Made by a program: the position numbers and the translations under genes
Shown: positions 26,442 through 36,204 of the stretch, piece by piece
Layout: every line of letters starts with the position of its first letter
Numbering within the stretch: position 1 is the stretch's first letter
From: Pseudomonadales bacterium
Lineage (GTDB): Bacteria > Pseudomonadota > Gammaproteobacteria > Pseudomonadales > Azotimanducaceae
Direction: 5' to 3'
Assembly (NCBI GenBank): GCA_017854255.1
Contig: JAFMIA010000010.1
Coordinates: forward strand, 1 to 64,000
Length of the DNA stretch: 64,000 bases
The notes under the pieces: generated by a model
What the model saw: the letters and a program-made list of their open reading frames with translations, nothing else
Told to the model about the DNA's origin: nothing
Databases searched by the model: none

Positions 26442-28454
26442 ATGACAACTCGGCGACGAATCCTAGTAACCAGCGCCCTACCCTATGCCAACGGCGCCAT
26501 TCATCTCGGCCATATGCTCGAACACGTTCAAACGGACATCTTTGTTCGATTCCAGCGATTGCAAGGCCATGAATGCCTCTACGTTTGTGCCGATGATGTC
26601 CATGGCACGGCCGTCATGTTGAATGCGCAAGCTGCGGGGCAGACCCCTTTAGACTATGCCGCCGAGATCACCAAGGCGCATATTCAGGACTTCCAAGCGT
26701 TTCAGATCAGTCACGATTGCTACGACAGCACCCACTCCGAAGACAATGAGCAATTGTCCGCTGAGATTTATTCACGGCTTCTCGCGTCCGGGAATATTGA
26801 AAAAGCCGCTGTTGAGCAACTGTTTGATACCGAAAAGGGCCTATTTCTTGCCGATCGGTTCGTTGTCGGCGGTTGTCCTTCTTGCAAAACCCCTGAGCAG
26901 TATGGTGACAACTGTGATGCTTGCGGTGCTACCTATGCTGCGACCGATTTAATCGACCCGAGATCAAAGCTATCGGGATCTAAACCCGAACTGAGAACGT
27001 CTGAACACATCTTCTTTGCGCTTTCAAAGCACACCGAATTCCTAAAAACCTGGACCCAAAGCGGCGCCTTACATCCAGCTGTCACCAACAAGCTGTCTGA
27101 ATGGCTCGATACCGGACTTCAAAACTGGGACATTTCCAGAGACGCGCCGTATTTTGGATTTGAGATTCCCGGCGAGCCCGGAAAGTATTTTTATGTCTGG
27201 CTGGACGCGCCGATCGGGTATATCTCCAGCTTTAAACGCTACTGCGCAGGTCATGGTATCGATTATGAGGATTACTGGCGAGCCGATTCGGATTGTGAAG
27301 TGCATCATTTTATTGGCAAAGATATCGTCAACTTCCACGCCCTGTTTTGGCCTGCCATGTTGTCGGCTGCTGATTTCCGAACGCCGACCAAGGTCAACGT
27401 CCATGGGTTCTTAACGATTAACGGCGAGAAGATGTCGAAATCAAAAGGCACCTTTATCAACGCTCGGACCTATCTCGATCAATTGTCGCCAGAATACTTA
27501 CGGTACTACTTTGCGGCAAAATTAAATCCTAGCGTTGCAGACCTGGACCTTAATCTTGAAGATTTTGTGCAGAAGGTGAATGCCGACTTAGTGGGCAAAG
27601 TCGCCAACATTGCCAGTCGGTGCGCCGGCTTTATCAACAAACAGTTCGGCGGGGTGATGAAGGCCTCAACGGGGACGCCACTGATTGGGCAGTTTCAGTC
27701 CGCGGCTCATGAGATCGCAGACCTGTACGAAGCACGAGAATTCAGTAAGGCCATGCGGGTTATCATGGGCCTTGCAGATCAAGCCAATCAATTCATCGCA
27801 GAGGAGCAACCCTGGCAACTGATCAAAAACCCAGAGACGCGAGATCGCGCGGAAGCCGTTTGCGCCGACGGTTTGAATCTATTTCGATTGCTAACGCTGT
27901 ATTTAAAGCCCGTTCTGCCCGGTCTCGCTGAGCGCGCCGAGGCCTTTCTCGCAATCGAACCACTGACTTGGGCAGACCATAACACCCAACTTGAAGGTCA
28001 CACGATTGCGGCCTTTCAACCGCTCATTCAGCGTATTGAACTCGCCCAAGTCCAGGCCATGATCGAGATCGAGCAAGCCCAAGGCCAACCCGCTCCGTCC
28101 ACTGAGGTTGCGGGCACCCCCAAAGAAGACACCATTGATATTGCAGCGTTTGCCCAAGTTGATCTGCGTGTTGCCCGGATCGTTGCAGCGGAGGCCGTTG
28201 TCGGGGCTGACAAACTGCTTGCCCTGACTCTCGATGTAGGGGATCACCAGCGCAACGTCTTTTCCGGTATCAAATCGGCCTATCAACCGGAAGACTTGAT
28301 CGGGAAGTTGACCGTCCTGGTCGCGAACCTTGCCCCCCGAAAAATGAAATTTGGCCTCTCTGAAGGCATGATTCTGGCAGCGGGGCCCGGTGGCTCTGAT
28401 ATTTTCCTCATCAGTCCCGATTCCGGCGCAACACCAGGCATGAAGGTGAGCTGA
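26442..28454 (+). CDS. metG: Methionyl-tRNA synthetase
   Basis: This class I synthetase charges both initiator and elongator tRNA-Met. The HIGH-type motif is HLGH at residues 21-24 ([18 protein letters not shown]), a zinc site is formed by CPSC...CDAC, KMSKS lies near residue 330 ([11 protein letters not shown]), and a C-terminal tRNA-binding/dimerisation domain covers about residues 565-670 ([15 protein letters not shown]). The frame is open from 26310, but ATG 26442 is preceded by GGAGA and begins the conserved [15 protein letters not shown]. The length is 670 residues. rnfA begins six bases after its stop, so metG probably leads the rnf-nth transcription unit. Confidence 0.96.
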   Translation: MTTRRRILVTSALPYANGAIHLGHMLEHVQTDIFVRFQRLQGHECLYVCADDVHGTAVMLNAQAAGQTPLDYAAEITKAHIQDFQAFQISHDCYDSTHSEDNEQLSAEIYSRLLASGNIEKAAVEQLFDTEKGLFLADRFVVGGCPSCKTPEQYGDNCDACGATYAATDLIDPRSKLSGSKPELRTSEHIFFALSKHTEFLKTWTQSGALHPAVTNKLSEWLDTGLQNWDISRDAPYFGFEIPGEPGKYFYVWLDAPIGYISSFKRYCAGHGIDYEDYWRADSDCEVHHFIGKDIVNFHALFWPAMLSAADFRTPTKVNVHGFLTINGEKMSKSKGTFINARTYLDQLSPEYLRYYFAAKLNPSVADLDLNLEDFVQKVNADLVGKVANIASRCAGFINKQFGGVMKASTGTPLIGQFQSAAHEIADLYEAREFSKAMRVIMGLADQANQFIAEEQPWQLIKNPETRDRAEAVCADGLNLFRLLTLYLKPVLPGLAERAEAFLAIEPLTWADHNTQLEGHTIAAFQPLIQRIELAQVQAMIEIEQAQGQPAPSTEVAGTPKEDTIDIAAFAQVDLRVARIVAAEAVVGADKLLALTLDVGDHQRNVFSGIKSAYQPEDLIGKLTVLVANLAPRKMKFGLSEGMILAAGPGGSDIFLISPDSGATPGMKVS

Positions 28455-28460
28455 GTAGCC

Positions 28461-29045
28461 ATGTTCACCGAGGCCCTATTGGTACTCTTTACTGCGATCT
28501 TCGTGAACAACTTTGTTGTCGTCCAATTCCTTGGGTTGTGCCCCTTTTTAGGCGCCAGCCAGAGGCTGTCGAGTGCTGCCGGTTTGGCCAGCGCCACGCT
28601 TTTTGTACTGACCTTGAGTGCCGGGGCGGCCTATTTGCTCGAGCAGTATGTGCTGCAACCCTTCGGCCTAACCGGCCTGCGGATTTTGACGTTTATTCTG
28701 ATCATTGCCGCCTTGGTGCAATTCATGGAAATTGTGATTCGAGCCACTCAGCCGGTCTTACATCAGTTCTTGGGGGTTTACATCCCGCTCATCACCACCA
28801 ACTGCATGGTCTTAGGGGTCGCCCTAATCAACGCAAGGACCAGCCAATCGTTTTTTGAGGCACTGCTTTTAGGACTCGGCGCGGGGTTGGGGTTTGGCCT
28901 GCTGCTCTTAATGTTTGCCGCCCTGCGCGAGCATCAATCGGTGTTAAACGTGCCGAAACCGTTTCAAGGCGCGGCCATTAACATGATTACGGCCGGTCTT
29001 ATTGCCCTTGGGTTTTCAGGTTTAACGGCGATGCAATTCTCATGA
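28461..29045 (+). CDS. rnfA: Rnf electron transport complex subunit A
   Basis: RnfA is one of the two homologous six-helix membrane subunits of the Rnf/Rsx complex, which couples electron transfer between NADH and ferredoxin to ion movement. The 194-residue protein shows the conserved NNFVVVQFLGLCPFLGASQ near residues 16-34 and TTNCMVLGVALIN in the middle; the Cys residues in FLGLCPF and TNCM correspond to those that bind an iron-sulfur cluster between RnfA and RnfE. It starts six bases after metG and overlaps rnfB by four bases. Confidence 0.95.
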   Translation: MFTEALLVLFTAIFVNNFVVVQFLGLCPFLGASQRLSSAAGLASATLFVLTLSAGAAYLLEQYVLQPFGLTGLRILTFILIIAALVQFMEIVIRATQPVLHQFLGVYIPLITTNCMVLGVALINARTSQSFFEALLLGLGAGLGFGLLLLMFAALREHQSVLNVPKPFQGAAINMITAGLIALGFSGLTAMQFS

Positions 29046-29932
29046 TACTCGGTTATCTGATGGTACTGCTCGGCTGCGCCCTTCTGACCTTCGGCGTTGT
29101 CTATTTCGGCCACCGCGCTTTCCCGCAGACACCCAACGTCGTTGAAGATTTGATCTATCGAACGCTGCCCCAGACCCAATGCGCCCAATGCGGCTACCCG
29201 GGCTGCCGGCCCTATGCCGCAGCCGTCGCGAAAGGGGAAGCCATTAATCGCTGCCCGCCGGGGGGTGAAGCCTTGATCCAAACCCTCGCGGACCTATTAA
29301 ACCGGCCGGCGAGCCCACTGGCCAGCGAGCTCAAAGCGGTCCCTGTGCCGCTGATCGCACGGATTCAAGAATCAAATTGTATCGGCTGCATGCTCTGCAT
29401 TAAGGCGTGTCCCGTTGATGCCATTATCGGAAGCCAGAACCTGATGCATACGGTCATCGAGTCCGAGTGTACGGGGTGCGAGCTGTGCCTACCGCCTTGT
29501 CCAGTTGATTGTATTGACCTTATCGAAACGGACAGTCCTTGCGACCTCACCTTGCGTCCAGAATCCGAGGAAGCCTGCATTTTTTGCAGCGACTGTGTGA
29601 CCGCTTGTCCTAAGTCGCTGACGCCACAACATTTATTCCTGGCCTTTGACCAGCCTGAGCGTAGTGCGGAACTCGGTTTATCGGCGTGCATCGAATGTAC
29701 GCTTTGCGATCAAATTTGTCCGAGCGAGCTGCCGCTGACAGAATCCTTTAAGCGCATGAAAGCCAATCAGCGAATCATTGCCCAAGCAGCCCAGACCGCT
29801 GAAGCCACGGAGCAGCGATTTTTACGAAGAGAAACGCGCATTCAAACCGCCGCGGCGACGCTCAAAGTGCGGCCGAAGCCCAAAGACGCCCTCGCGCTGA
29901 TCGCGCAAATCAAGGGTGGGTCAGGGTCATGA
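29042..29932 (+). CDS. rnfB: Rnf subunit B fused to an RnfC-like ferredoxin/helical tail
   Basis: The first ~170 of 296 residues are a normal RnfB: a membrane anchor (1-27), an Fe-S domain with Cys47/50/55/71 (CAQCGYPGC...NRCPPGG) and two [4Fe-4S] motifs at Cys113-123 and 143-153. Standard RnfB/RsxB then ends at roughly 190-200 residues. Here it continues with two further motifs, CIFCSDCVTACP (179-190) and CIECTLCDQICPS (216-228), then PLTESFKRMKANQRI and a charged helix (EATEQRFLRRETRIQ) ending KDALALIAQI. This mirrors the ferredoxin domain and start of the coiled-coil tail of RnfC (CIRCSACxxACP...CIECGACxxVCPSNIPLVQYFR). rnfC itself is absent: rnfD starts inside the end of this gene. The N-terminal NADH/FMN part of RnfC is missing. 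Confidence 0.93.
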   Translation: MILGYLMVLLGCALLTFGVVYFGHRAFPQTPNVVEDLIYRTLPQTQCAQCGYPGCRPYAAAVAKGEAINRCPPGGEALIQTLADLLNRPASPLASELKAVPVPLIARIQESNCIGCMLCIKACPVDAIIGSQNLMHTVIESECTGCELCLPPCPVDCIDLIETDSPCDLTLRPESEEACIFCSDCVTACPKSLTPQHLFLAFDQPERSAELGLSACIECTLCDQICPSELPLTESFKRMKANQRIIAQAAQTAEATEQRFLRRETRIQTAAATLKVRPKPKDALALIAQIKGGSGS

Positions 29933-30882
29933 ACAGTAACCAAATCATGACCAGAACGGGCATGGCCCTCATCCCAGGCTTCTTGGCGAGTGTTTGGGTT
30001 TTTGGACTTGGGATCTTACTCAACGTGGCCGCCGCGCTCTTAGCCGCACTGGTATTGGAGATGGCTTATCACCAAGTCCGGCGACGACCGCAAACCCAGG
30101 CCAGTCTCAGCAGTGGTTTGCTGGCCGCCGTTCTACTCGCACTGTGTCTACCGCCGATGCTCCCCTTTGGACTGGTTGTCTTCGGGGTCGCCTTTGCGCT
30201 GATTTTCGGTAAGTTCGTTTATGGCGGCTTGGGGCAAAACCTCTTCAACCCTGCAATGGTAGGCTATGGAGGACTGATCTTATCGTCGCCCTTACTCATG
30301 ACCCAATGGCTACCCGAATCTGGCGTTACGCCTTCGACCCTCGATCTGTTCCGCATCAAAATCGGCCTGCAAAGCTTGGATGGCTATACTGGGGCCACCG
30401 CCCTCGATCTGCTCCGCAATCGGCAAGGGATGACCTTAAGCGAATATTGGCAGCTCGCAGAACCCGTTTTCAATGATCAAATCTTGATCAGCCTTGGCTA
30501 CCTGCTGGGCGGCATCTATCTCATCCAAGCCCGCATTATTTCGTTCAAGCTGCCTTTGGCAATGCTCATTGGATTATTGGTGCCCAGCCTCTTTCTGTAT
30601 GATGCCGGGAGCTCGAGCAGCCTCGGTTCACCCTGGCTGCATGGGTTGGCCGGCGCAACCATGATTGGCGCTTTTTTCATCATCACCGATCCCGTAAGCT
30701 CGCCGAATACCACGCAAGGACTCTGGATTTATGGGCTACTTGTCGGCGGTTTGACGTTTCTCATCCGAGGGTTTGGCGCCTACCCAGATGGTTTGGCCTT
30801 TGCGGTGCTGCTCAGCAATGCGGCAGCCCCCTTAATAGACCGCGTCGTTCAATTGCGTTCTGAGCGAGCACAAAACCGATGA
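29929..30882 (+). CDS. rnfD: Rnf electron transport complex subunit D
   Basis: RnfD is a polytopic membrane subunit of the NqrB/RnfD family with covalently bound FMN. The 317-residue protein has about nine to ten helices. The flavinylation site is preserved as TGAT near residues 154-157 (SLDGYTGATALDLLR). Other conserved parts are FGKFVYGGLGQNLFNPAMVGY, HGLAGATMIGAFFIITDPVSSPNTTQG and FAVLLSNAAAPLIDR. Its start overlaps the rnfB stop by four bases, leaving no room for rnfC. It overlaps rnfG by four bases at the other end. Confidence 0.94.
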   Translation: MNSNQIMTRTGMALIPGFLASVWVFGLGILLNVAAALLAALVLEMAYHQVRRRPQTQASLSSGLLAAVLLALCLPPMLPFGLVVFGVAFALIFGKFVYGGLGQNLFNPAMVGYGGLILSSPLLMTQWLPESGVTPSTLDLFRIKIGLQSLDGYTGATALDLLRNRQGMTLSEYWQLAEPVFNDQILISLGYLLGGIYLIQARIISFKLPLAMLIGLLVPSLFLYDAGSSSSLGSPWLHGLAGATMIGAFFIITDPVSSPNTTQGLWIYGLLVGGLTFLIRGFGAYPDGLAFAVLLSNAAAPLIDRVVQLRSERAQNR

Positions 30883-31427
30883 AACCCGCCTTTTTAATGC
30901 TCGTCCTGGCAGCCGCTGTCGCTGCACTGATCATTGGCGGCTTAGCAGAGTCCACGCATCAGCGCATTGCGCAGAATCAAGTAGACTATGATTTAAAGCA
31001 ATTGCAACGGGCCATCAACAATCCATCAATGACCCTCATTCAGCCCGATTCAGACAGCCCCCATTTTGAACTGTGGTCCGACAACCAGCGGCAAGGCTTT
31101 TTGTTATCCATTGAAACAACCCAGGGCTACAACGGCACCATTCGCGCCTGGCTCGCAGTCGATCAAGCCGGATTGATCACCGCGGTGTCGACGCATCACC
31201 ACCAAGAAACCCCTGGCATTGGCGACATTATTAATGCGGATGCGCCCTGGCTTGACCAGTTTTATAGCCGAACCCTTCGGCAACATCAGTTTCGCCTCAA
31301 ACGCTGGGGTGGGGATTTCGATCATGTCACCGGGGCGACAATAACCAGTCGCGCCTATATCGAGATGGTGGGCCAGGGGCTCAAAGATCACGCGCATCGA
31401 TTTAAGACCGAGGACGCTGATGAGTAA
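30879..31427 (+). CDS. rnfG: Rnf electron transport complex subunit G
   Basis: RnfG is a membrane-anchored periplasmic flavoprotein subunit with FMN covalently attached to Thr. The 182-residue protein has one N-terminal helix (residues 3-23) and an FMN-binding domain. The flavinylation motif is intact at TGATITS (Thr154), and the conserved HHQETPGIGD segment is present near residues 107-116. It overlaps rnfD by four bases and rnfE by eight. Flavinylation would need an ApbE transferase, which is not in this window. Confidence 0.94.
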   Translation: MKPAFLMLVLAAAVAALIIGGLAESTHQRIAQNQVDYDLKQLQRAINNPSMTLIQPDSDSPHFELWSDNQRQGFLLSIETTQGYNGTIRAWLAVDQAGLITAVSTHHHQETPGIGDIINADAPWLDQFYSRTLRQHQFRLKRWGGDFDHVTGATITSRAYIEMVGQGLKDHAHRFKTEDADE

Positions 31428-32109
31428 CGCCCGTACGCTTGCGCTCGACGGGGTTTGGCGCAACAACCCCGCCCTCGTCCAACTCTTGGGTTTGTGCCCG
31501 CTCCTCGCGGTCAGTCAAACGCTGGTGACGAGTTTAACGCTCGGCCTGATTACGCTTGCCGTTTTAGTCGGGGCCAATACCCTGATAAGCCTCTTAAAGC
31601 GGACCCTCGTTGACACGGTACGACTCCCGCTGCAAATTCTTGTGATTGCGACGATGGTCTCAGCAGCAGACCTGCTTATGCAGACTTACTTTTTTGAACT
31701 CTATCAACGGATCGGGCTCTTTATTGCGTTGATTGTCACCAATTGCACGATTCTTGGACGGGCCGAACTCTTTGCCCGGCGGAATCCCATTATGGCCTCG
31801 ATGGCGGATGGCTTCTGGATGGGGCTGGGTTTTTTGTGGGCCATTACCCTGCTCGGTGGCGTGCGGGAAGTGATTGGCCGGGGCACTTTATTTGACGGGA
31901 TGGCGCAATTACTCGGTCCTTCCGGCGATGCCTGGCGGATTGAGGTTCATCAAAGTCCCATTTTAATTATGATGCTAGCCCCTGGGGCCTTCTTGGCGCT
32001 GGGGTGTTTGATTGCCCTGAAAAATTGTCTGGACGGATACTATGAATCGAGAAAAACGAATCGCCTTCTTGAGCACCCTACGCCAAGAGAATCCAACCCC
32101 AACCACTGA
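31420..32109 (+). CDS. rnfE: Rnf electron transport complex subunit E
   Basis: RnfE is the second six-helix membrane subunit, homologous to RnfA and inserted in the opposite orientation. The 229-residue protein shows NNPALVQLLGLCPLLAVSQTL near the start, LIVTNCTILGRAELFARRNP in the middle and FWAITLLGGVREVIGRGTLF-like sequence later. The Cys residues in LGLCP and TNCT are the expected Fe-S ligands. The start overlaps rnfG by eight bases, and the last 68 bases overlap nth in another frame, encoding a polar cytosolic tail. Confidence 0.94.
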   Translation: MSNARTLALDGVWRNNPALVQLLGLCPLLAVSQTLVTSLTLGLITLAVLVGANTLISLLKRTLVDTVRLPLQILVIATMVSAADLLMQTYFFELYQRIGLFIALIVTNCTILGRAELFARRNPIMASMADGFWMGLGFLWAITLLGGVREVIGRGTLFDGMAQLLGPSGDAWRIEVHQSPILIMMLAPGAFLALGCLIALKNCLDGYYESRKTNRLLEHPTPRESNPNH

Positions 32110-32695
32110 ACTCGAATACGACAACCCCTTTCAACTCCTGATCGCCGTCATCTTATCGGCGCAATCAACCGACGTCGGCGTGAATAAAGCCACGCGCAAA
32201 CTCTTTCCAGTGGCTGGCACGCCCAAGGCCATTGCGGCGTTAGAGGTTGACGGTTTGAAACCCTACATTAAGACCATCGGACTGTTTAACAGCAAAGCCG
32301 AAAATATCATCAAAACCTGTAACCGATTGCTCACCGAGCATGCAGGGGAAGTGCCGACCACGCGCGAGGCCCTCGAAGACCTGCCCGGCGTCGGCCGCAA
32401 GACCGCCAACGTCGTCTTAAACACCGCCTTTGGTGAACCTACTATGGCGGTTGATACCCATATTTTTCGCGTCTCGAACCGAACGCGCTTTGCGCCAGGC
32501 AAAAATGTCCTGCAAGTGGAAAAAAAACTGCTCAAAGTGATTCCGGATGAATTCATCCGAGACGCCCACCACTGGTTCATTCTGCACGGTCGCTATACTT
32601 GCACCGCGCGCAGTCCGAAGTGCGCCGCGTGTACGGTGTTCGATCTGTGCGAATACCCGCGGCGAGAGAAGCAAGCCCTCCTTGCCAAAGATTAA
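32042..32695 (+). CDS. nth: Endonuclease III
   Basis: Nth is a DNA glycosylase/AP lyase that removes oxidised pyrimidines. The 217-residue protein carries the catalytic Lys in LPGVGRKTANVVLN (helix-hairpin-helix near residues 114-127), the catalytic Asp in MAVDTHIFRV, and the C-terminal [4Fe-4S] Cys set in CTARSPKCAACTVFDLC. The start at 32042 (MNREKRIAFLSTLRQENPTPTTELEYDNPF) matches the conserved N-terminus very well, so the 68-base overlap with rnfE is real. nth downstream of rnfE is a widespread gammaproteobacterial arrangement. Confidence 0.96.
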   Translation: MNREKRIAFLSTLRQENPTPTTELEYDNPFQLLIAVILSAQSTDVGVNKATRKLFPVAGTPKAIAALEVDGLKPYIKTIGLFNSKAENIIKTCNRLLTEHAGEVPTTREALEDLPGVGRKTANVVLNTAFGEPTMAVDTHIFRVSNRTRFAPGKNVLQVEKKLLKVIPDEFIRDAHHWFILHGRYTCTARSPKCAACTVFDLCEYPRREKQALLAKD

Positions 32696-32776
32696 AGCGC
32701 CTAGATTAACAGGCCTCTTTTAGATCATCGTTGCAAGCGGCCAGGCTTTAACAGCCTAACCCCAGCAGCTGTTGTC

Positions 32777-34000
32777 TTAGGGTTGTTTTGATTGTCGCAG
32801 GCTGGCCATCTTTAACCGCAAGGCATTGAGCTTGATAAAGCCGGCTGCATCTTTTTGATCATAGGCGCCGGCGTCGTCCTCAAAGGTGACAATATTGCCG
32901 TCATACAGGCTGTCGTGTTCGGACCAACGACCCACCACCGTGACGTTGCCTTTATACAGTTTAAGGCGAACCGTACCGTTAACATGGCGTTGTGACTCGT
33001 CGATTAACGCCTGCAACGCCAAACGTTCTGGACTCCACCAATAGCCGTTATAGATTAAAGACGCATAGCGCGGCATCAGCTCATCTTTCAAATGACCCAA
33101 TTCACGATCAAGCGTAATGGACTCGATCGCCCGATGCGCTTTCAGCAAGATGGTGCCGCCCGGCGTTTCATAGCAACCCCGAGCCTTCATACCAACATAC
33201 CGATTCTCAACGATATCAACCCGGCCGACGCCATTACGGCCGCCCACTTGATTCAAAAGCGCCAACAGTTGCGCCGGCGTTTGCGCCTGCCCATCCACCG
33301 CAATCGGATCGCCGCCCTGGTAGGTCAATTCGAGATAGGTCGGCGTATCAGGCGCCGCCTCTGGCGACACGGACCAAAGCCACATCGCTTCTTCCGGCTC
33401 CGCACTGGGATCTTCTAAGATGCCGCCCTCATAGGAGATGTGAAGCAGGTTGGCATCCATCGAGTACGGCGACTTTTCGCCCGATCGTTTTTGCTCTACC
33501 GGAATTTGATGCTTCTCACAGAAATCCATCAGTGATTCGCGAGAATTCAGATCCCACTCGCGCCAAGGCGCAATCACCTGAATCGAGGGATCTAAGGCAT
33601 AAGCCCCCAACTCAAATCGAACCTGGTCATTGCCCTTACCGGTTGCACCATGGGAAATGGCTTGGGAATTCGTTTCAGCGGCGACCTCAACCAAGCGCTT
33701 GGCAATGAGCGGGCGCGCGATACTCGTTCCCAACAAATACTCGCCCTCATACAGCGCGTTACAACGAAACATCGGAAACACAAAATCAGCAACAAATTCT
33801 TCGCGAACATCGTCTATGAAGATTTCTTGAACCCCCATACTCTCGGCTTTTTTTCTTGCAGGCTCGAGCTCCTCGCCTTGACCCAAATCCGCGGTATAGG
33901 TCACCACCTCGCAGTCATAGGTCTCTTGCAACCAACGCAGAATGACCGATGTATCCAAGCCACCTGAGTAGGCCAACACGACTTTGTTTAATTTCGGCAT
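32777..34000 (-). CDS. argG: Argininosuccinate synthase
   Basis: ArgG condenses citrulline and aspartate with ATP to argininosuccinate in arginine synthesis. The N-terminal ATP-binding motif is AYSGGLDTS (residues ~10-18), followed by [15 protein letters not shown] and the [24 protein letters not shown] block. The frame is open to 34132, but ATG 34000 starts the conserved [14 protein letters not shown] and gives the normal 407 residues. It is divergent from pyrC. The argG/pyrC-rnt/grxD order is also found in pseudomonads. Confidence 0.97.
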   Translation of the reverse strand: MPKLNKVVLAYSGGLDTSVILRWLQETYDCEVVTYTADLGQGEELEPARKKAESMGVQEIFIDDVREEFVADFVFPMFRCNALYEGEYLLGTSIARPLIAKRLVEVAAETNSQAISHGATGKGNDQVRFELGAYALDPSIQVIAPWREWDLNSRESLMDFCEKHQIPVEQKRSGEKSPYSMDANLLHISYEGGILEDPSAEPEEAMWLWSVSPEAAPDTPTYLELTYQGGDPIAVDGQAQTPAQLLALLNQVGGRNGVGRVDIVENRYVGMKARGCYETPGGTILLKAHRAIESITLDRELGHLKDELMPRYASLIYNGYWWSPERLALQALIDESQRHVNGTVRLKLYKGNVTVVGRWSEHDSLYDGNIVTFEDDAGAYDQKDAAGFIKLNALRLKMASLRQSKQP

Positions 34001-34087
34001 CTCAAAGCACCCATAAAAAAAGGAGTGTATGGTAATCGTTTGCTGCATCGGAGACCAGTTTTCAGCGAAGGGTGATACAATTCTTTT

Positions 34088-35140
34088 ATGCAAACACTGA
34101 CGCTTACCCGACCCGATGACTGGCACATCCATCTACGCGATGGTGATTACTTGCCCAGTACTGTGTCGGACGTGGCTGAACGATTTGGCCGGGCTATTGT
34201 CATGCCCAATTTGACACCGCCGGTCACAACGGTGCCGCAAGCTTTGGCCTACCGTGATCAAATTCTATTAAACCGTCCCCCTGGGTCCGACTTCCAGCCC
34301 CTGATGACGTTGTATCTAACGGACCAAACCCGCCCAAGCGACATCATTGCGGCCGCGCAATCACCCCACGTATATGGGTGCAAACTGTATCCGGCCGGTG
34401 CCACCACCAATTCAGACGCCGGCGTCGGCTCGATCAAAGCCTTGTACCCGATTTTTGAAACGATGCAGCAACACCAAGTCCCGCTGCTCATTCATGGCGA
34501 AGTCACTGACGCCCAGATCGATATTTTCGATCGGGAACAGGTTTTTATCGACCAATACCTCATCCCGATCATTGCGACCTTTCCCGACCTTAAAATCGTT
34601 TTTGAGCATATTACGACGGAAGACGCAGCCCGCTTTGTTGCCGAACAAAGCGCAAACATTGCCGCAACGATCACGGCGCACCATCTTTTGTACCATCGAA
34701 CCGATATGCTCAGTGGTGGCATGAAGCCGATTTTGTTTTGCCTGCCCATACTGAAACGAGACACCCATCAGGCCGCCTTGATTCAGGCAGCAACCTCTGG
34801 CGATCCATCCTTCTTTTTAGGCACCGATTCAGCGCCCCATCCTCGCACGCGCAAAGAAGATGCCTGCGGTTGTGCGGCGGGTTGTTATACCGCTCACGCC
34901 GCCATTGAGCTCTATGCCGAGGCCTTTGAGCAAGCGGGCAAACTGGATTATCTAGAAGGCTTTGCGAGCCACTTTGGCGCCGACTTTTATGGTCTCCCGC
35001 GACATTTAGACACGATTACCCTCGAAGCGATCCCCTGGGTTCCGCCCAAAGCGATCCCCTTTGGGATGGATGAATTAATGCCGCTCCGCGGCGGTGAAAC
35101 CATTAAGTGGCGCCTAGTGCACCCGGAAGCCGGCTCATGA
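34088..35140 (+). CDS. pyrC: Dihydroorotase (class II)
   Basis: PyrC cyclises carbamoyl aspartate to dihydroorotate in pyrimidine synthesis. The binuclear zinc site is visible as [10 protein letters not shown] (His13, His15), the carboxylated Lys in [15 protein letters not shown] (about Lys99), [18 protein letters not shown] and the catalytic Asp of [14 protein letters not shown]. The 350-residue length matches the E. coli class II enzyme. Its stop overlaps the rnt start as ATGA (35137-35140). Confidence 0.97.
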   Translation: MQTLTLTRPDDWHIHLRDGDYLPSTVSDVAERFGRAIVMPNLTPPVTTVPQALAYRDQILLNRPPGSDFQPLMTLYLTDQTRPSDIIAAAQSPHVYGCKLYPAGATTNSDAGVGSIKALYPIFETMQQHQVPLLIHGEVTDAQIDIFDREQVFIDQYLIPIIATFPDLKIVFEHITTEDAARFVAEQSANIAATITAHHLLYHRTDMLSGGMKPILFCLPILKRDTHQAALIQAATSGDPSFFLGTDSAPHPRTRKEDACGCAAGCYTAHAAIELYAEAFEQAGKLDYLEGFASHFGADFYGLPRHLDTITLEAIPWVPPKAIPFGMDELMPLRGGETIKWRLVHPEAGS

Positions 35141-35793
35141 ACGATGCAAAGTTACCAATCGCCTACCGCTTTCGGGGCTTTTTACCCGTTGTGATTGACG
35201 TCGAAACCGGAGGATTCAATGCTCAAACCGATGCCTTGCTTGAAATCGCAGCGGTCCTGATCGGCATGGATGACAAGGGAAGACTCCACGCGGCCGAGCA
35301 GTTTTTTTTCAACGTGGAGCCCTTCGAAGGCGCCAACCTAGAGCCCGCGGCGCTAGAGTTCACTGGGATCAATCCCTCAAGCGCGTTACGGGGCGCGGTA
35401 CCGGAAAAGGATGCTATGGCCGCCATTTTCAGCGCCGTTCGAGCCGAGGTAAAGCGCACCGGCTGTCAGCGCGCAATTGTGGTCGCCCACAATGCTTCCT
35501 TCGATCAAGGTTTTCTCAATCAAGCCGCTGCGCGTTGCAACCTTAAACGCAACCCGTTTCACCCCTTTTCAAGCTTCGATACGGCCACCCTCGCCGGCCT
35601 GGTTTACGGCCAGACAGTACTCGCACGGGCCTGCGCTGCCGCGGGGATTGCTTTTAACAATAAGGAAGCGCATTCAGCAATCTATGATTGCGAACGCACG
35701 GCTGAGGTTTTTTGCGACATCGTAAATCGCTGGCCTGCGCCCTATGACGTGGCCGCAAGCAACGAAAGCGCAGCGGCCTTCGACGCAGACTAA
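35137..35793 (+). CDS. rnt: Ribonuclease T
   Basis: RNase T is a DEDDh 3'-5' exoribonuclease that trims tRNA and other stable RNA ends. The catalytic Asp and Glu are in [20 protein letters not shown] (Asp21, Glu23); [14 protein letters not shown] supplies the second Asp, and [16 protein letters not shown] supplies the His and last Asp. The frame is open from 35107, but ATG 35137 fits the family N-terminus and the coupling to pyrC; this gives 218 residues. Its 3' end overlaps the convergent grxD by four bases. Confidence 0.95.
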   Translation: MNDAKLPIAYRFRGFLPVVIDVETGGFNAQTDALLEIAAVLIGMDDKGRLHAAEQFFFNVEPFEGANLEPAALEFTGINPSSALRGAVPEKDAMAAIFSAVRAEVKRTGCQRAIVVAHNASFDQGFLNQAAARCNLKRNPFHPFSSFDTATLAGLVYGQTVLARACAAAGIAFNNKEAHSAIYDCERTAEVFCDIVNRWPAPYDVAASNESAAAFDAD

Positions 35794-36119
35794 TCCGCCT
35801 CGGGCAGTGGCACTTCGTCGAGCAGTGTTTGTAACTCACCACTTTGGTACATCTCGGTGATAATGTCACAGCCCCCAACCAATTCACCTTGCACAAACAA
35901 CTGGGGGAAAGTTGGCCAATCCGAAAACTTCGGTAAATTAGACCGGATTTCAGGGTTCGACAAAATATCGATGTAAGCGAACGGCTTGCCACAAGCCATC
36001 AGCATCTGTGAGGATTGCGACGAGAACCCACACTGCGGCTGTTCGGGCGACCCTTTCATATAGATGAGGATTGGATTGTTCTCAACCTGTTCTTGGATGC
36101 TTTGTAAAATATCACTCAT
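35790..36119 (-). CDS. grxD: Monothiol glutaredoxin GrxD
   Basis: GrxD binds and delivers [2Fe-2S] clusters as a glutathione-ligated dimer. The 109-residue protein has the monothiol active site CGFS at residues 30-33 ([15 protein letters not shown]), the glutathione-binding [19 protein letters not shown] block and the [11 protein letters not shown] end. It is convergent with rnt, and the two stop regions share four bases. It probably has its own promoter in the 85-base gap towards hyuB. Confidence 0.96.
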   Translation of the reverse strand: MSDILQSIQEQVENNPILIYMKGSPEQPQCGFSSQSSQMLMACGKPFAYIDILSNPEIRSNLPKFSDWPTFPQLFVQGELVGGCDIITEMYQSGELQTLLDEVPLPEAD

Positions 36120-36204
36120 GCCCGCTCCGCCGATCGATGAAAAACCGCATTTTAGCCTTTTTTGACCAAAGTTAAACGGCCTGATTCAAATTTTAAGTTG
36201 CCCC

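Noticed and set aside
29540-29932. RnfB extension as a frameshift artefact
   Set aside because: The frame is continuous, the extra Cys motifs are complete and ordered as in RnfC, and the stop overlaps rnfD in the normal four-base manner. A deletion at assembly level remains possible and is noted in the finding.
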